Source: Saccharothrix sp. HUAS TT1
Lineage (GTDB): Bacteria > Actinomycetota > Actinomycetes > Mycobacteriales > Pseudonocardiaceae
Assembly: GCF_040744945.1 (NCBI RefSeq)
Contig: NZ_CP160453.1
Coordinates: 6,944,001-7,008,000 of the forward strand
Reading direction: 5' to 3'
DNA length: 64,000 nucleotides
Shown: piece after piece, positions 21,801 to 27,755 of the stretch
Layout: every line of letters begins with the position of its first letter
Position numbering within the stretch: position 1 is the stretch's first letter
The notes under the pieces: generated by a model
Seen by the model: the letters and a program-made list of their open reading frames with translations, nothing else
What the model was told of the DNA's origin: nothing
Database searches by the model: none
Translations under genes and position numbers: made by a program

Positions 21801-23259
21801 CGCCGAGTTCCGCGCTGTCCATGCCGAGCGCCTGCATCCACCGCACGACGCCGAGCAGCAGTTGCGCCAGGCACAGGCCCGAGCCGACGTCCGGGGCTTC
21901 GAGCATCCGGTACAGGTCCGACGTCGCCGGTCCGGTGTCGAGCAGCCCGCCGAAGGCGTCGGTGCGCCTGCTCGACGGCTCGTCGTCCAACGCGTCCAGG
22001 ACGCCGAACAGCTCGGTGGCGGTGATGTCGAGCGCGCGGGTGAGCCGCCCGACCCGGTGCAGCAGGGACAGCGCGTCCAGGCCGGTGTCGTCGTGGTCGA
22101 ACGGGCCCGACTGCGCCACCGTGCCCGCGTACCGCTGCCGCACCCGCCGGACGGTGGTGACGAGGTCGGCTTCCGACAGACCCACGGCGCGGCTCACGCG
22201 GACGCGGTAGTCCTTGTTGCGCGGCGCCAGGACGTCGCCCGAGACGCCGAGCACCCGCACACCGTCCGGCAGCCGGGTCGCGGGCCCGGCGATCACCGTG
22301 CGTTCGGCGACGAACGGCTCGTTGAACACGCGCTCGAACAGGTCGGCGTCGATCGGGCCGGCCAGGCTGGTGACGACGTCGACCGGCAGGTCCAGGCCGC
22401 GGTGCAGGTGGACGACGACGGCGAGCGCGCGCAGTGCGGCCAGGTCGATCCGGTTGCCGCAGCAGCGGCGCAGCACCACGTCGGCCTCGGCGAGCGTCAG
22501 GCCGCTGCGGCGGGCCAGCCGGACGAACCTGCTGACCCGCTCGAACCACTCCGGCGGAACGGGCGCGGAGCCGTCGCCCCAGACCAGTTCCCGGCCCGTG
22601 GCGTCGAGGGTCACGCACGGGCCGCCCTGGTGGACGAACGCGTCGGCGCCCAGGTGGACCAGCGCGTCCAGCTCGGTGGCGGTCAGCCGCGTGGCGCGGA
22701 TGAAGGTGAGGGCGTCCTGGAGGTCGGCGAAGGACCCGTCGACGCCGTAGAAGTTCGTCAGCAGGTCGTCCGCGTCGGTGACGACCGTGGTCACCAGCGA
22801 CACGTCGACCTCGGAGAGGCCCAGGAACTCGCGTGCGACGACGTCGCGGTCCGGCCGGTGCGCGAACAACTCGTACAGCTCGACCGGACCGACCCGGAAG
22901 TGGCCCAGGTACCGGCGCACCTTCTCCCGGTCCAGGTCGAACGGCAGGGCGAACGGGAACCGCAGCCGCTTCAGCTCCTGGTGCGCGTCCGGGCCGATGA
23001 CGGCGGCGAGCACCCGGTTCACGATGTCGAGATAGGGTAACTCCGCGTAAGCGTGCTCACCGTCCAGCGGAATCCCGACGAGGTCCGGCCGCCGGTCCGG
23101 GCCGGTCAGCGGGTCGCCGTCGAAGTTGTCGTGGATCAGTTCGAGGAGATCGGCCAGGTAGGCCGCCGGCGAGTAGACCGAACGCCCCTCGTCGACCGCG
23201 CGGAAGTCGAGCGCCCCGAAGAGCTGCTCGTAGGTCGGCAAGGAATGGTCACGACGCAC
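9865..23259 (-). CDS. Tc-toxin A-subunit-like giant protein with about 33 hemopexin-like repeats
   Basis: 4464 aa; GTG start at 23257-23259 behind a GAGGGG. The N terminus (residues 1-80, including SPAAYLADLLELIHD) matches the VRP1/SpvA-like start of TcA proteins. Around 2550-2720 lies the ABC-toxin N-terminal region (RTGADTSRELFQRLLIDVD, MRNYRVWEANRKVFLYPENY), and around 3430-3520 the neuraminidase-like stretch (SANGIYYWEIFFHAPVLI). Residues about 3860-4120 are long amphipathic helices of the pore shaft, and about 4190-4464 the TcB-binding domain (GLFELRYDDSRYLPFEG). TcA pentamers bind host cells and inject a TcB-TcC cocoon. Two blocks of hemopexin-type repeats (TYLFSGDQYVRYSG pattern) are inserted: about 25 at 1085-2375 and about 8 at 2990-3390, making the protein nearly twice the usual TcA length. 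A basic KHSDPKHSDPK linker lies near 3220. No TcB or TcC gene is in the window. Confidence 0.88.
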   Translation of the reverse strand: MRRDHSLPTYEQLFGALDFRAVDEGRSVYSPAAYLADLLELIHDNFDGDPLTGPDRRPDLVGIPLDGEHAYAELPYLDIVNRVLAAVIGPDAHQELKRLRFPFALPFDLDREKVRRYLGHFRVGPVELYELFAHRPDRDVVAREFLGLSEVDVSLVTTVVTDADDLLTNFYGVDGSFADLQDALTFIRATRLTATELDALVHLGADAFVHQGGPCVTLDATGRELVWGDGSAPVPPEWFERVSRFVRLARRSGLTLAEADVVLRRCCGNRIDLAALRALAVVVHLHRGLDLPVDVVTSLAGPIDADLFERVFNEPFVAERTVIAGPATRLPDGVRVLGVSGDVLAPRNKDYRVRVSRAVGLSEADLVTTVRRVRQRYAGTVAQSGPFDHDDTGLDALSLLHRVGRLTRALDITATELFGVLDALDDEPSSRRTDAFGGLLDTGPATSDLYRMLEAPDVGSGLCLAQLLLGVVRWMQALGMDSAELGDVLGGTAPGEADEDWAAVHGRVNDKLDEVGLTPDLFVSERFGRRAAQVLHDALTWSDGVVARDPRVLRLDPALVEAAAYDAVTDLATVVEEDFRGLGLAEALAGKVFTNLVLTGTLDPSGVLVDDRLPTTAARFELASDFQDVREPLFALIAERCAADLPGFYPSDLATLGGLADDRQAELYDNLVVQGYLAPSGEIRTPGFFLAPENVAGFAVTVPLDAVAPEVFDLLHGLAERARTEPVAVDPEVFADVALTAEQRDELLESLRFNGYTDADDNYVDPAALARLPLDGFGLAVTFHPHRAAVLHAIQDQLASARAALLTVDAEQFGEIADRAAARAVTEALAGTYLDGDNLVPQEVRAFFTDPDNAVSLAGSPWERLFSAGDLATITHRIATVLTDQRPYRFDLDAVAELGFDADETARLVEVLVARGDLHDDLSVPADRLAWFATPSNALGYALPALEDYATDIFYLLHVAARELVAGVAEVTTALTALADVQRAALLEVLADATGQPVTTVEALCAGVCGGVAEAFDVLPAPGSAGRRAYHRIRRFALLVTRLGLDATQVGIAFHDQDLAGKFAEPLVLPAGVDRVDALLEPADGNRYLFRGAGWWVYPEGAEVPTGPRPLAELSPRFAGLDGVDAAFTDAQGADWVVGHDAVGSHAFVRAPGAAHWDRTTQVWGAVRNTFGDEPARIDSAFVDGEGRTYLFRGDQYVRYSGTDYAFVDEGYPRAIGEWWEGEGRRTPLPDRFRTAVDASFQDRDGTTHLFSGDHCLAVGDVLGERPSAEVWGRVRNVLADTGRVDAGFAEASSVVLFSGNQVVRYSDCVENDGVLVDETFPRSIESHLPGVPVGFDGALDAAFADSAGVVHLFKDGRTVVLEPGGAAPVRPGATAQRWGVLGPVLAEGVVDSAFVGLDGMTYLFSGDKYLRYSGADYSVVDPGHPRRIAPDWGGLRRVGASFVLDGATHLFGAGGPLFDLPVEHEPDLAAGVVSRALRDLLQEHGITVAADTRVTGAAPEWRLPAEKGIGLVLRRATDRIEVLADPEQDVQYHVRYSTRAYAAPDPGYPRPLAENWWNLPDEGFSTVDAVFTGQDDRTYLFSGDRYVVFDTKRRWWSEPRPLADRWDSLPFDRVDAAFVGRDGRTYVFSGTRHVRYSGSDYTGFDDRYPASNTAVWGNVVNSIARHGRVDATLVLGSATYLFSGNQYVRYDGADLSTVADGYPRSLEALRSEPGFAGLPDPLTGPVEAAFADRRTAYLVVDGRCHAVSDALHRRYQDFGDVGCAFIEDGSVLVEGAGGWRRYSALEGATVTKTPVRPRVLRTVPAGFRTGLDAVLRGADGNTYLFKGGSCFDVRLNREYPLAEDWGRSRNTIALDNHVDAAFVGRDGRTYVFSGDQFVVYEGSRLADAHIVGEPRSIAEHWAGLTSVTLAYVRDGLTHLFEKPDARGVQRHLVFSGTDYARADEGYPSHADAAFWDIPADLRPAGFTAPDAVLFEGRNVLVLIGDEYLARDEDTGVWSPPRPVSRLWPGVERDWPGAVTAAFTGPDAATYLFFPDRFTRVAAGAVAPLRPIRSAWGLSRNNFVTGGGRVDAAFVDSGRTTFLFSGDQYVRYTGAAYRHADPGYPKLIADNLRDEDAFANLPDAFEDAVAARVEAGAGPVVDAVVANRRTAYLFVGGDCHVVSRTLTATYDLAELGLGRVRNTLAEQGRVDAALVDAGRTYLFSGDQYVRYSGGDLSFVDEGYPRAIETSLPAELGVTALPEQLRDGIDAAFRGSDGGVRLFAGPHWVDVRQPDVRPIAGAWGRVRNAFTDDPGVDAAFVAEGGELYVFRGGQYARYSGDDREFVDDGFPRAVRDDWGDLPAAFEEGVDTAFVLGGRTYLGRGEQYVRYSGDGYRQVDRTYPQAFRERWSAAADYRIEDIRAIARFAGAARARDGLAEFVAAGPGTLADPYSGLAGIMGWDVEDLRWLVRRRALLTGTPVDDRVELELLLKLVDVFTVADALGAGPATVFDVWSGLHGGQPSYAATATLLHDLLARRHSPQDWAVLSRQVHDELNVVERDALVPAVLARTGADTSRELFQRLLIDVDMGSRGTTSPIREAIAATQLFLHRYFLDLEQVEHTGGADGQVRDRLRTWWTWMRNYRVWEANRKVFLYPENYLRPELRAGKTPAFEALEADLLQDEITPESVERAYKRYLDEYTEVSRLAIAGGHVHAAGDQGSRDLVLFGRTRTQPRRYYYRRARFRSADKLTGSWEPWLHVDVQIDADEVHPVHAFNRVFVFWTTVESVAPATPSTTTLVTREQDHGQEVTAPPATERVKVHYSFCNLNGEWVPAQTLAVDTRSDGVIYDARLAVEVAGARSGGPESIVVTCTYSVITTKPGADGAAPVLAKSSHVQAVALTPELVEEVFPVRALGAGTPGGALPAADPMREVLAAAEIDAATGAGAAHRPRVVRFTSPSGADYGPWFSIDHKGGSFLCRPAVVAPAEPVARRPLSDLGLVGWTRVDAAVELPGGARLFFDNQARRYATVTGGTPGAGGTTADRWGRGATHLARTGAVDAVLHRREGDREHTYVFSGGQYFRYRGVFGALDPGYPKDILTNDEDFPRWERINAAFTDLNGVEWFYSAAGAGRVERSGSIGAPVTGLFADGAGPHRFDAAVVDVENQHTYVFVGEDYVRYSGRDYRAPDGNRAHKIAESDETFPKWPMIGAALRLGDTSWYFDDSTRTCTQVKVVPPDRRPHPRSKGADQKGSDAKHSDPKHSDPKRVETTWPNRDLNRGATTGGLAAVDSAHVEAGFLYLTSGKQVVRYTLPDDGSVPEFVDEGYPRDLPWPITAVFRRGQRRYAFSGDHYARLSSGLADLTGFAPIEGNWGDLPEDFAEFTGLLDSGSDQHLYLFLGGSYLAHPTTIAVPRPFERAALPIEVVRLTTSTAAQLNQRLLAGGVKALLDPASQELDERPAFRTDRSERNTIQVRGDRVVVNRLPADAHLDFESANGIYYWEIFFHAPVLIAQAFNDAQRFADARQWYEHVFDPTEPDRHWRFLPFLAVDLAALADRSRRDLAELADRLAAAGFDEPTGLAAELARVVADLERLAPAFRENRALDEAELAVLDRLSSPQLHVLLADAAAAAAARITPRTREPKRGQWLGVVRAVEQLQERAALVADLRRHYDLVGDRDRLVDAYRSDPFDPHAIADLRPVSHRRAVVMAYIDNLLDWGDMLFRQHTGESVDEARMLYTFAWDLLGLRPELPGKLPLTASRTYRQLDDEPGDLDLLTELTDGGRLLEGPGRVHAGVANRYFRVPDNSVFTAYWDRVEDRLRKIRQSLDILGISRPLPLFEPPIDPMDLVRSVAAGVGVERAVTAVTAVAVPHYRFEATFRRAQEMVDRLRQFGGELQSVLERRDSEELVLLQNRQEGVILELTRAIRDARVEAAAANLRELQAGRDAVNQRIAHYQRLITNGLTSLEQAQIGIMGTAAAMHLTSGVLKVAAAIAHAVPQTTIGPFSLGTTWGGHHLGNVLDKAAEIPQVLGEGFSVTGELLGVRAEQERTHQEWEFQLATAGSDLAQIDHRVAEAEHQLSIARREAEVHAQEITHNQAVAALLKDKFTSAELYGWMASRLSGLYFQAYSMAYDTARAAERALRFERGLNDAEPAFIRPLHWDSRRAGLLAGDSLAVDLDRLGQAHADTGARDLEITKRVSLLELDPAAALRLAGSGSCEFTLPEELFDRDFPGHFRRQIRTVTLTFVGVDGEVAQPNATLTQLGHKTVLAPDPKAVRHLLDPKEPPPDTLRGDWRASQQIALSQPEGQENNGLFELRYDDSRYLPFEGTGAVSTWRLELTGRRSARLRDVVLTLRYTAAQGGEVFANAVKGMLKPYPAARFLDVATEFPDQWQEFVEGEATELTLPITPDLLPGITGRQVIGVYPHFGAADGAAPRLTVNGDRSMVLAEGRLLLTPDLRVGDDWTFALDGDKEDLTGLGLVLAYRAAAV

Positions 23260-24014
23260 AACGGCCCCTCATGGCGAATTGGTGAACACAGTGACTCGGT
23301 TGCGAACCGAGAACGTTGGCGCACAAGACGATCAGCGTCAGGCCGACGTGGTCATGCGACGCAGTGGAGTGCAAGAAGAGCGGGTGTGCGGGGTCGGGTT
23401 GTTCCACCGACTGTTCGCCGGCGCGGCAACGAGCACCCTACAACCGCCACCGCACCGCACAACCGAACCATCCGCCCTTCCTGGGCACCAAGCGGGAAAC
23501 AACAGCCCGCCCCTCTGAAAGCCGACATCGCCACACCCATACCTACCGCTACACCCCTACGGCGTATTTGGACCGAATGGCCCTAGGCGGTCGCGCTCCA
23601 GAGGTAACACGTACGACCAAATGGTGGACTATCATGGCCGGTCCGCCCCGTGCACTTCGTCGTAGCGGTCGGATCTACCGCCAGACCGGCGACTCGATCT
23701 CCGTTTCCGCACCCGGAATCACCCCGGCCACACGCGCACCACTCCATCGCACCAGCTGAACCACGTGATCACCTCGTCAGGCGCCATCAGGAATTCGAGT
23801 TCTGCCGGCAGCAGCCCTTGCCCAGGATCCCAAGTCGAGGAAGATTGAAGTGAACCGCATTCCTGTTGGCCCCTGACGTTCGACAACCCGTCAATCGAGG
23901 ACGGTTCGCCGCGTGCCCGCGCGTACCGCCGTGCGCGGTGGTGCCTGAACGCAAGTGCCGCGCGTCGTCGGTGAGGACGGAGCGCGGCACTGCGTCAGCG
24001 TCGGTTCGGGGTGG
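23260..24014. other. Intergenic region upstream of the TcA-like gene
   Basis: About 750 nt between the TcA-like start and the esterase stop. It must contain the promoter of the 14-kb toxin operon. I see no gene; the open frames are short, Arg/His/Pro-rich and lack RBSs. AT content is higher near 23550-23640 and 23820-23870, the likeliest promoter areas. A strong hairpin at 23954-23991 belongs to the esterase gene. Confidence 0.5.
23954..23991 (-). terminator. Hairpin terminator of the esterase gene
   Basis: A perfect 10-bp inverted repeat (AGTGCCGCGC / GCGCGGCACT) with an 18-nt loop starts 23 nt past the stop of the minus-strand esterase gene. There is no U tract, as usual in high-GC actinomycetes. 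Confidence 0.65.
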
Positions 24015-25355
24015 TCACACGCGGTTCCACTTCTGGTTGGGCTGGCCGTTGCAGGTCCACAGCCGCGCGGGCGCGCCGTTGGCGGTTGAACTGCCGGCGA
24101 CCTCCAGGCACAGCCCCGACTGCGCGCTGGTGATCGAGCCGTCGGCGTTGAGCCGCCACTTCTGGTTGGCGCCGCCGTGGCACGTCCAGATGATCACCGG
24201 GGTGCCCGCGGTCGTGCCGGCGTTCTCGGCGTCGAGGCAACGCTGCGAGTCGGCGCCGTAGACGGACAGCTCCTGCGTCGTAGTGGACGTCCACTGCTGG
24301 TTGGGCCCGTTCCAGCAGTCCCACACCTGCAGCCGGGTCCCGGCGGTGGTGGACTGGTTCGGCACGTCCAGGCACTTCCCGGCACCCACCGATCGCAGTG
24401 GACCGGTGGTACCGCCACCGCTGCCGCCGTCGAGACCGAGGAAGGAGATGGCGTAGGCGAGCATCCCCGCCTGCGGCAGGGTGTGGCCGGTGCCCGTGAT
24501 GCTGACGCCTTCGACCGCGGCCCTGGTGCCGGTGTCGCCGTAGCGGGTCCGCGTCCAGCTCGGTTGCGGGCGGTCGGTGGAGGAGGGGGTCTGGCTCAAG
24601 CCGCGGAGGTTGGTCCACTGCTTGATCCCCTCGCCGAAGTTGCGGTAGGCCAGGGTGGTGTCCTGGTCACCGTGCCACAGCTGCATCCGCGGGTAGGAGC
24701 CGGTGTAGCCGGGGTACATGGAACGTGCCAGGTCGCCCCACTCCTGCGGGGTCTTGACGATGTTCCCACCGGAGCACTGGCTGTTCCACAGCGAGCCGTT
24801 GGTGGTGGCGAAGCACCCGGCGGGCACCCCGGAGAACGCGGAGGCCGCGGTGAAGACGTCCGGGTACTGGGCGGCCAGCACGGTGGTCATCATGGCGCCG
24901 GAGGAGAACCCGCTGACGACGATGCGGGCCGGGTCGACGTCGTGGCGCTGGCGGACCCAGCCGACCATGGACATGATGCCCGTGGAGTCACTGCCGCCGT
25001 CGCGGGTCAGCCCGGCGCGGGTGGACACGTCGAAGCAGCGCCCTTCACGGGTGGCCTCGGGCACCACGACGACGTACCCGTGCCGATCGGCGGCGGTGGC
25101 GAAGTCACGCCCGTTGCCGTTGAAGATCGCACCGGCCGACCCGCCGCAGTAGTGCACCAGGACCAGCAGGGCCGGCCGGGGTGCGACGTTGTCCGGCACG
25201 TAGACGTACATGCCGAGGTTGGTGGGGTTGGCGCCGAAGTCGGTGACGCGGGTCAGCGTGGCGGCCGAAGCGGGCCCTGCCGAGATCAGCGCGACGCCCA
25301 GGACGAGCGACAGCAGCGACGTCATCGTCAACAGGGTGGTGAGCATTCGTTTCAT
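24015..25355 (-). CDS. Secreted CE1-type esterase (PHB-depolymerase/acetylxylan-esterase family) with CBM13 ricin-type lectin domain
   Basis: 446 aa; ATG at 25353-25355 after AGGAGCC, chosen because it opens a Sec signal peptide (MKRMLTTLLTM..., cleavage near AGPASA-AT). Residues about 35-305 form an alpha/beta hydrolase of the polyhydroxybutyrate-depolymerase/feruloyl-acetylxylan esterase type: oxyanion segment LVHYCGGSAG, nucleophile elbow GFSSGAMM, an Asp in HGDQDT and a His in GTGHTLP. Cys pairs typical of secreted members are present. A Gly/Thr linker (near 312-322) leads to one ricin-B/CBM13 trefoil (residues about 323-446) with repeated GKCLDV and QxW motifs. It probably de-esterifies plant hemicellulose; a PHB substrate is possible. 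Monocistronic, with a terminator downstream. Confidence 0.88.
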   Translation of the reverse strand: MKRMLTTLLTMTSLLSLVLGVALISAGPASAATLTRVTDFGANPTNLGMYVYVPDNVAPRPALLVLVHYCGGSAGAIFNGNGRDFATAADRHGYVVVVPEATREGRCFDVSTRAGLTRDGGSDSTGIMSMVGWVRQRHDVDPARIVVSGFSSGAMMTTVLAAQYPDVFTAASAFSGVPAGCFATTNGSLWNSQCSGGNIVKTPQEWGDLARSMYPGYTGSYPRMQLWHGDQDTTLAYRNFGEGIKQWTNLRGLSQTPSSTDRPQPSWTRTRYGDTGTRAAVEGVSITGTGHTLPQAGMLAYAISFLGLDGGSGGGTTGPLRSVGAGKCLDVPNQSTTAGTRLQVWDCWNGPNQQWTSTTTQELSVYGADSQRCLDAENAGTTAGTPVIIWTCHGGANQKWRLNADGSITSAQSGLCLEVAGSSTANGAPARLWTCNGQPNQKWNRV

Positions 25356-25510
25356 GTGTGGCTCCTGGGTGGACCACGCCGTCACCACCGCCCTCAGGGC
25401 ATGCCGTCGCTCACCGCGCCGACCAGTGGTGGAAGCAGGCGTGTCGTTGTACGCGTGGTTCGGGAATCGGCTACGCGGTGATTGCGCGGACGGGCCGTGC
25501 GCGGTCCGTT

Positions 25511-25538
25511 CGGGCCGTTGAGCAGCCGGAACGGCCCG
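25511..25538 (-). terminator. Hairpin terminator of the GH27 gene
   Basis: A 9-bp perfect inverted repeat (CGGGCCGTT / AACGGCCCG) with a 10-nt loop lies 16 nt beyond the stop codon of the alpha-galactosidase gene. Confidence 0.5.
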
Positions 25539-25553
25539 GTGTCGACCGGCCCG

Positions 25554-27380
25554 TCACACGGCCTGCCGCCGCCACTGCTGGTTGGTGCTGTTGCTGTTGC
25601 AGGTCCACTGGACGAGTTGGGCGCCGTCGGTGGTGGCGGCCTCGGACACGTCCAGGCACTTGCCGCTGTGCTGGGCGACCAGCCGCACGTGGCCGTTGCC
25701 GGCGTCCTGGGTGAGCCAGCGCTGGTTGGCCTGGCCGTTGCAGGTCCACTGCACGACCCGCACCCCGTCCGCGGTGGCCGACGCGCCTCCGTAGACGTCG
25801 AGGCACTTGCCGCTGCCGACGTTGACCACCTCGTTGTAGCCGCCGCCGGTGTCGCGGACGCGCCAGCGCTGGTTGGCCTGGCCGTTGGGCGCCCACTGGA
25901 CCACGTTGCCGCCGTCGGCGGTGGAGGCGTTGTGGACGTCGGCGACCTTGCCGCTGTGCCGCGCGGTGAAGGTCTCGGACGTGGGCACGGGCACGGTGGT
26001 GCGCGGGGTGATCCGGTAGAGGCCGGAGCCGTGGGCGGGCAGCGAGCGCGACAGCGTGCCGCTCACGGCGCCCAGGCTCGTGCCCGACCACAGGTCGACC
26101 ACGGAGGCCGAGCCGATGCCCAGCTCGGCGAGCGAGGCCGAGACGGTCGAGGCGCCGGAGCCGCGGTTGAACAGCGCGAGGTACTTGTCCTGGCTGCCGG
26201 GCACGTCGGCGGTCCAAGCGGTGTGGGCGCCGGCGAACAGCTGCCGGTTGTTGAGGCTGTGCTGGTCGACGGCCAGCACAGCGGCATTGGTCATCAGCGC
26301 CAGCTCCGAGGCCCGGTTCTGGGTCAGGTCACCGCCCCACATCAGCGGTGAGCGGGTGATCGACCACAGCGTCATCAGGGTGCGCTGCTCGTCGGGGGTG
26401 AGGTTGGAGTAGCGCGGCGAGCCCACCGGCCCCTGCTGCGACAACCGGCCGATCGGGATCATGTCCGGGTCGGGCCACGCGCCGGGGCGGCGGTGCGGGG
26501 TCCAGGCGTGCAGGCGCTCGAAGAGCGCGTCCAACGACGACCAGTTGTCCCACAGGTCGTTGACGACCCGCCACATGTTGGCGTTGGCGGCGACGTGCGC
26601 GCCGTTGCCGGTGGAGGTCGGGCCGGGCGAGAGGCTGAGCACCATGGGGCGCCCGCTGCGCTGGATCGCCAGCTTGTAGCCCTCGACCTCCGCCTGCCGG
26701 TAGGTCGGCGCGGCGATGTCGTCGACCTTGACGTAGTCCACGCCCCACGAGGCCAGCAACTTGAACTGGGCGTCCAGGTAGGACTGGGCGCAGGGGTTGG
26801 CCATGTCCAGGCCCCAGTTGAGGTTGAGCCAGGCCGCGGTGGTGTTGTTGTTGACCTGGTTCGCGCGGCAGCTCGTCCCCGGCACGGGGAGGTTGTCGGC
26901 GACCACCTGGCGCGGGATGCCGCGCATCAGGTGCACGCCGAACTTCAGGCCACCCGCGTGGATGTAGTCGGCCAGCGGCTTGAACCCGTTCGTGCCCGCG
27001 GCGGAGGGGAAGCGGGTGGTGTCGGGTAGCAGGAGGCCGTTGGCGTCGGTGCGCAGGCGGGGCTGGAAGTTCGCGTCCTGGTTCGGGCTGCCGGTCCCCC
27101 GGCCGGGGTAGTACCAGGCCCAGTCGATGACGACGTACTGCCAGCCGTGCTGCTTGAGGTTGTCGCGCATGTAGTCGGCGTTGGCCTTGACCTGCGCCTC
27201 GGTGACGTTCCAGTTGAACGAGTCGTAGCTGTTCCACCCCAGCGGCGGCGTCGTGGCCACCCCGTTGTCCCATGCCAAAGCCGGCTCCTCCGCTCCGGGG
27301 GTCAAGGCCGTGACCGATAACGCGGCGGCGGCCAGCAGCACGCCCACCCGCCGCAGGGACGATCTCCGGGTTCCACCCAC
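25554..27380 (-). CDS. Secreted GH27 alpha-galactosidase-like glycosidase with CBM13 domain
   Basis: 608 aa; GTG at 27378-27380 with AGGAGG 4 nt upstream. A twin-Arg-flavoured signal peptide (RRSSLRRVGVLLAAAALS) ends near PALA-WDNG. Residues about 38-330 are a GH27 TIM barrel: LGWNSYDSF opening, YVVIDWAWYYP, the nucleophile-bearing strand VDYVKVDDIAAP, and the conserved ADPDMIPIG and MWGGDLTQN loops. A short beta-sandwich follows, then a ricin-type CBM13 domain (about 465-608) with three QxW repeats and GKCLDV motifs. Family members remove terminal alpha-galactose (or beta-L-arabinopyranose) from plant galactomannans or arabinogalactans. It diverges from a decayed GH27 copy on the plus strand, and palindromes in between suggest LacI-type sugar control. 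Confidence 0.9.
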   Translation of the reverse strand: MGGTRRSSLRRVGVLLAAAALSVTALTPGAEEPALAWDNGVATTPPLGWNSYDSFNWNVTEAQVKANADYMRDNLKQHGWQYVVIDWAWYYPGRGTGSPNQDANFQPRLRTDANGLLLPDTTRFPSAAGTNGFKPLADYIHAGGLKFGVHLMRGIPRQVVADNLPVPGTSCRANQVNNNTTAAWLNLNWGLDMANPCAQSYLDAQFKLLASWGVDYVKVDDIAAPTYRQAEVEGYKLAIQRSGRPMVLSLSPGPTSTGNGAHVAANANMWRVVNDLWDNWSSLDALFERLHAWTPHRRPGAWPDPDMIPIGRLSQQGPVGSPRYSNLTPDEQRTLMTLWSITRSPLMWGGDLTQNRASELALMTNAAVLAVDQHSLNNRQLFAGAHTAWTADVPGSQDKYLALFNRGSGASTVSASLAELGIGSASVVDLWSGTSLGAVSGTLSRSLPAHGSGLYRITPRTTVPVPTSETFTARHSGKVADVHNASTADGGNVVQWAPNGQANQRWRVRDTGGGYNEVVNVGSGKCLDVYGGASATADGVRVVQWTCNGQANQRWLTQDAGNGHVRLVAQHSGKCLDVSEAATTDGAQLVQWTCNSNSTNQQWRRQAV

Positions 27381-27499
27381 GGTGCCTCCTGCTCGTCGTT
27401 GAGAAGGCGGTCACCACGCCCACCGGCACCACCGCCGCCGGGGTGCGTCTCGCTGCGCCAAGCGTGCCGACCGACGATGTTCGCGCTCACATCATGACG

Positions 27500-27515
27500 T
27501 TCGAATCGATTCGAA
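27500..27515. promoter_or_regulatory. 16-bp perfect palindrome
   Basis: TTCGAATCGATTCGAA is a perfect 16-bp palindrome and AT-rich for this genome. It lies 120 bp upstream of the GH27 start. It may be a dimeric regulator site; the regulator is unknown. Confidence 0.45.
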
Positions 27516-27610
27516 GCCAATGGCCCGAACGGGGGTTAAGTGGCCGACTTTACCCAAATGGCCGCCCTTTGAAGACGTCAGGCCGCCTTCGCCCGCACCA
27601 CGAGCGCGTA

Positions 27611-27622
27611 GTGAGCGCTCAC
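27611..27622. promoter_or_regulatory. LacI-family operator-like palindrome
   Basis: GTGAGCGCTCAC is a perfect 12-bp palindrome and equals the core of the symmetric ideal lac operator. LacI-family regulators of actinomycete glycosidase genes bind palindromes with a central CG such as GAGCGCTC. It lies 134 bp upstream of the pseudogene start and 231 bp from the intact GH27 start. Confidence 0.6.
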
Positions 27623-27755
27623 ATTACAAGCCTCGGCACCGTTGACCCGCCCCCCTGCGCGCAGCTACATTAGCTCGAAAGCTCGGCTCCTGTGCCGAAG
27701 TCACCGACGACCGGTTCACACCGGCGCGCGGAGTCCTGCGCGCCGGAGGTCGGCA

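Larger units (their letters stand above)
27381..27755. promoter_or_regulatory. Divergent regulatory region between two GH27 genes
   Basis: This 375-nt region separates the minus-strand GH27 gene from the plus-strand GH27 pseudogene and must hold promoters for both. It carries two perfect palindromes (27500-27515 and 27611-27622, listed separately) and a half-site TCGCGCTCACAT near 27481 that repeats the right half of the second palindrome. The layout fits repression by a sugar-responsive LacI-family protein not encoded here. Confidence 0.55.

Noticed and set aside
9000..23040. Very long plus-strand open frames opposite the TcA-like gene (for example 16780-23040)
   Set aside because: They are antisense mirror frames caused by the GC-rich codon bias of the real gene; their translations are Arg/Gly/Val-rich without domains or RBSs.
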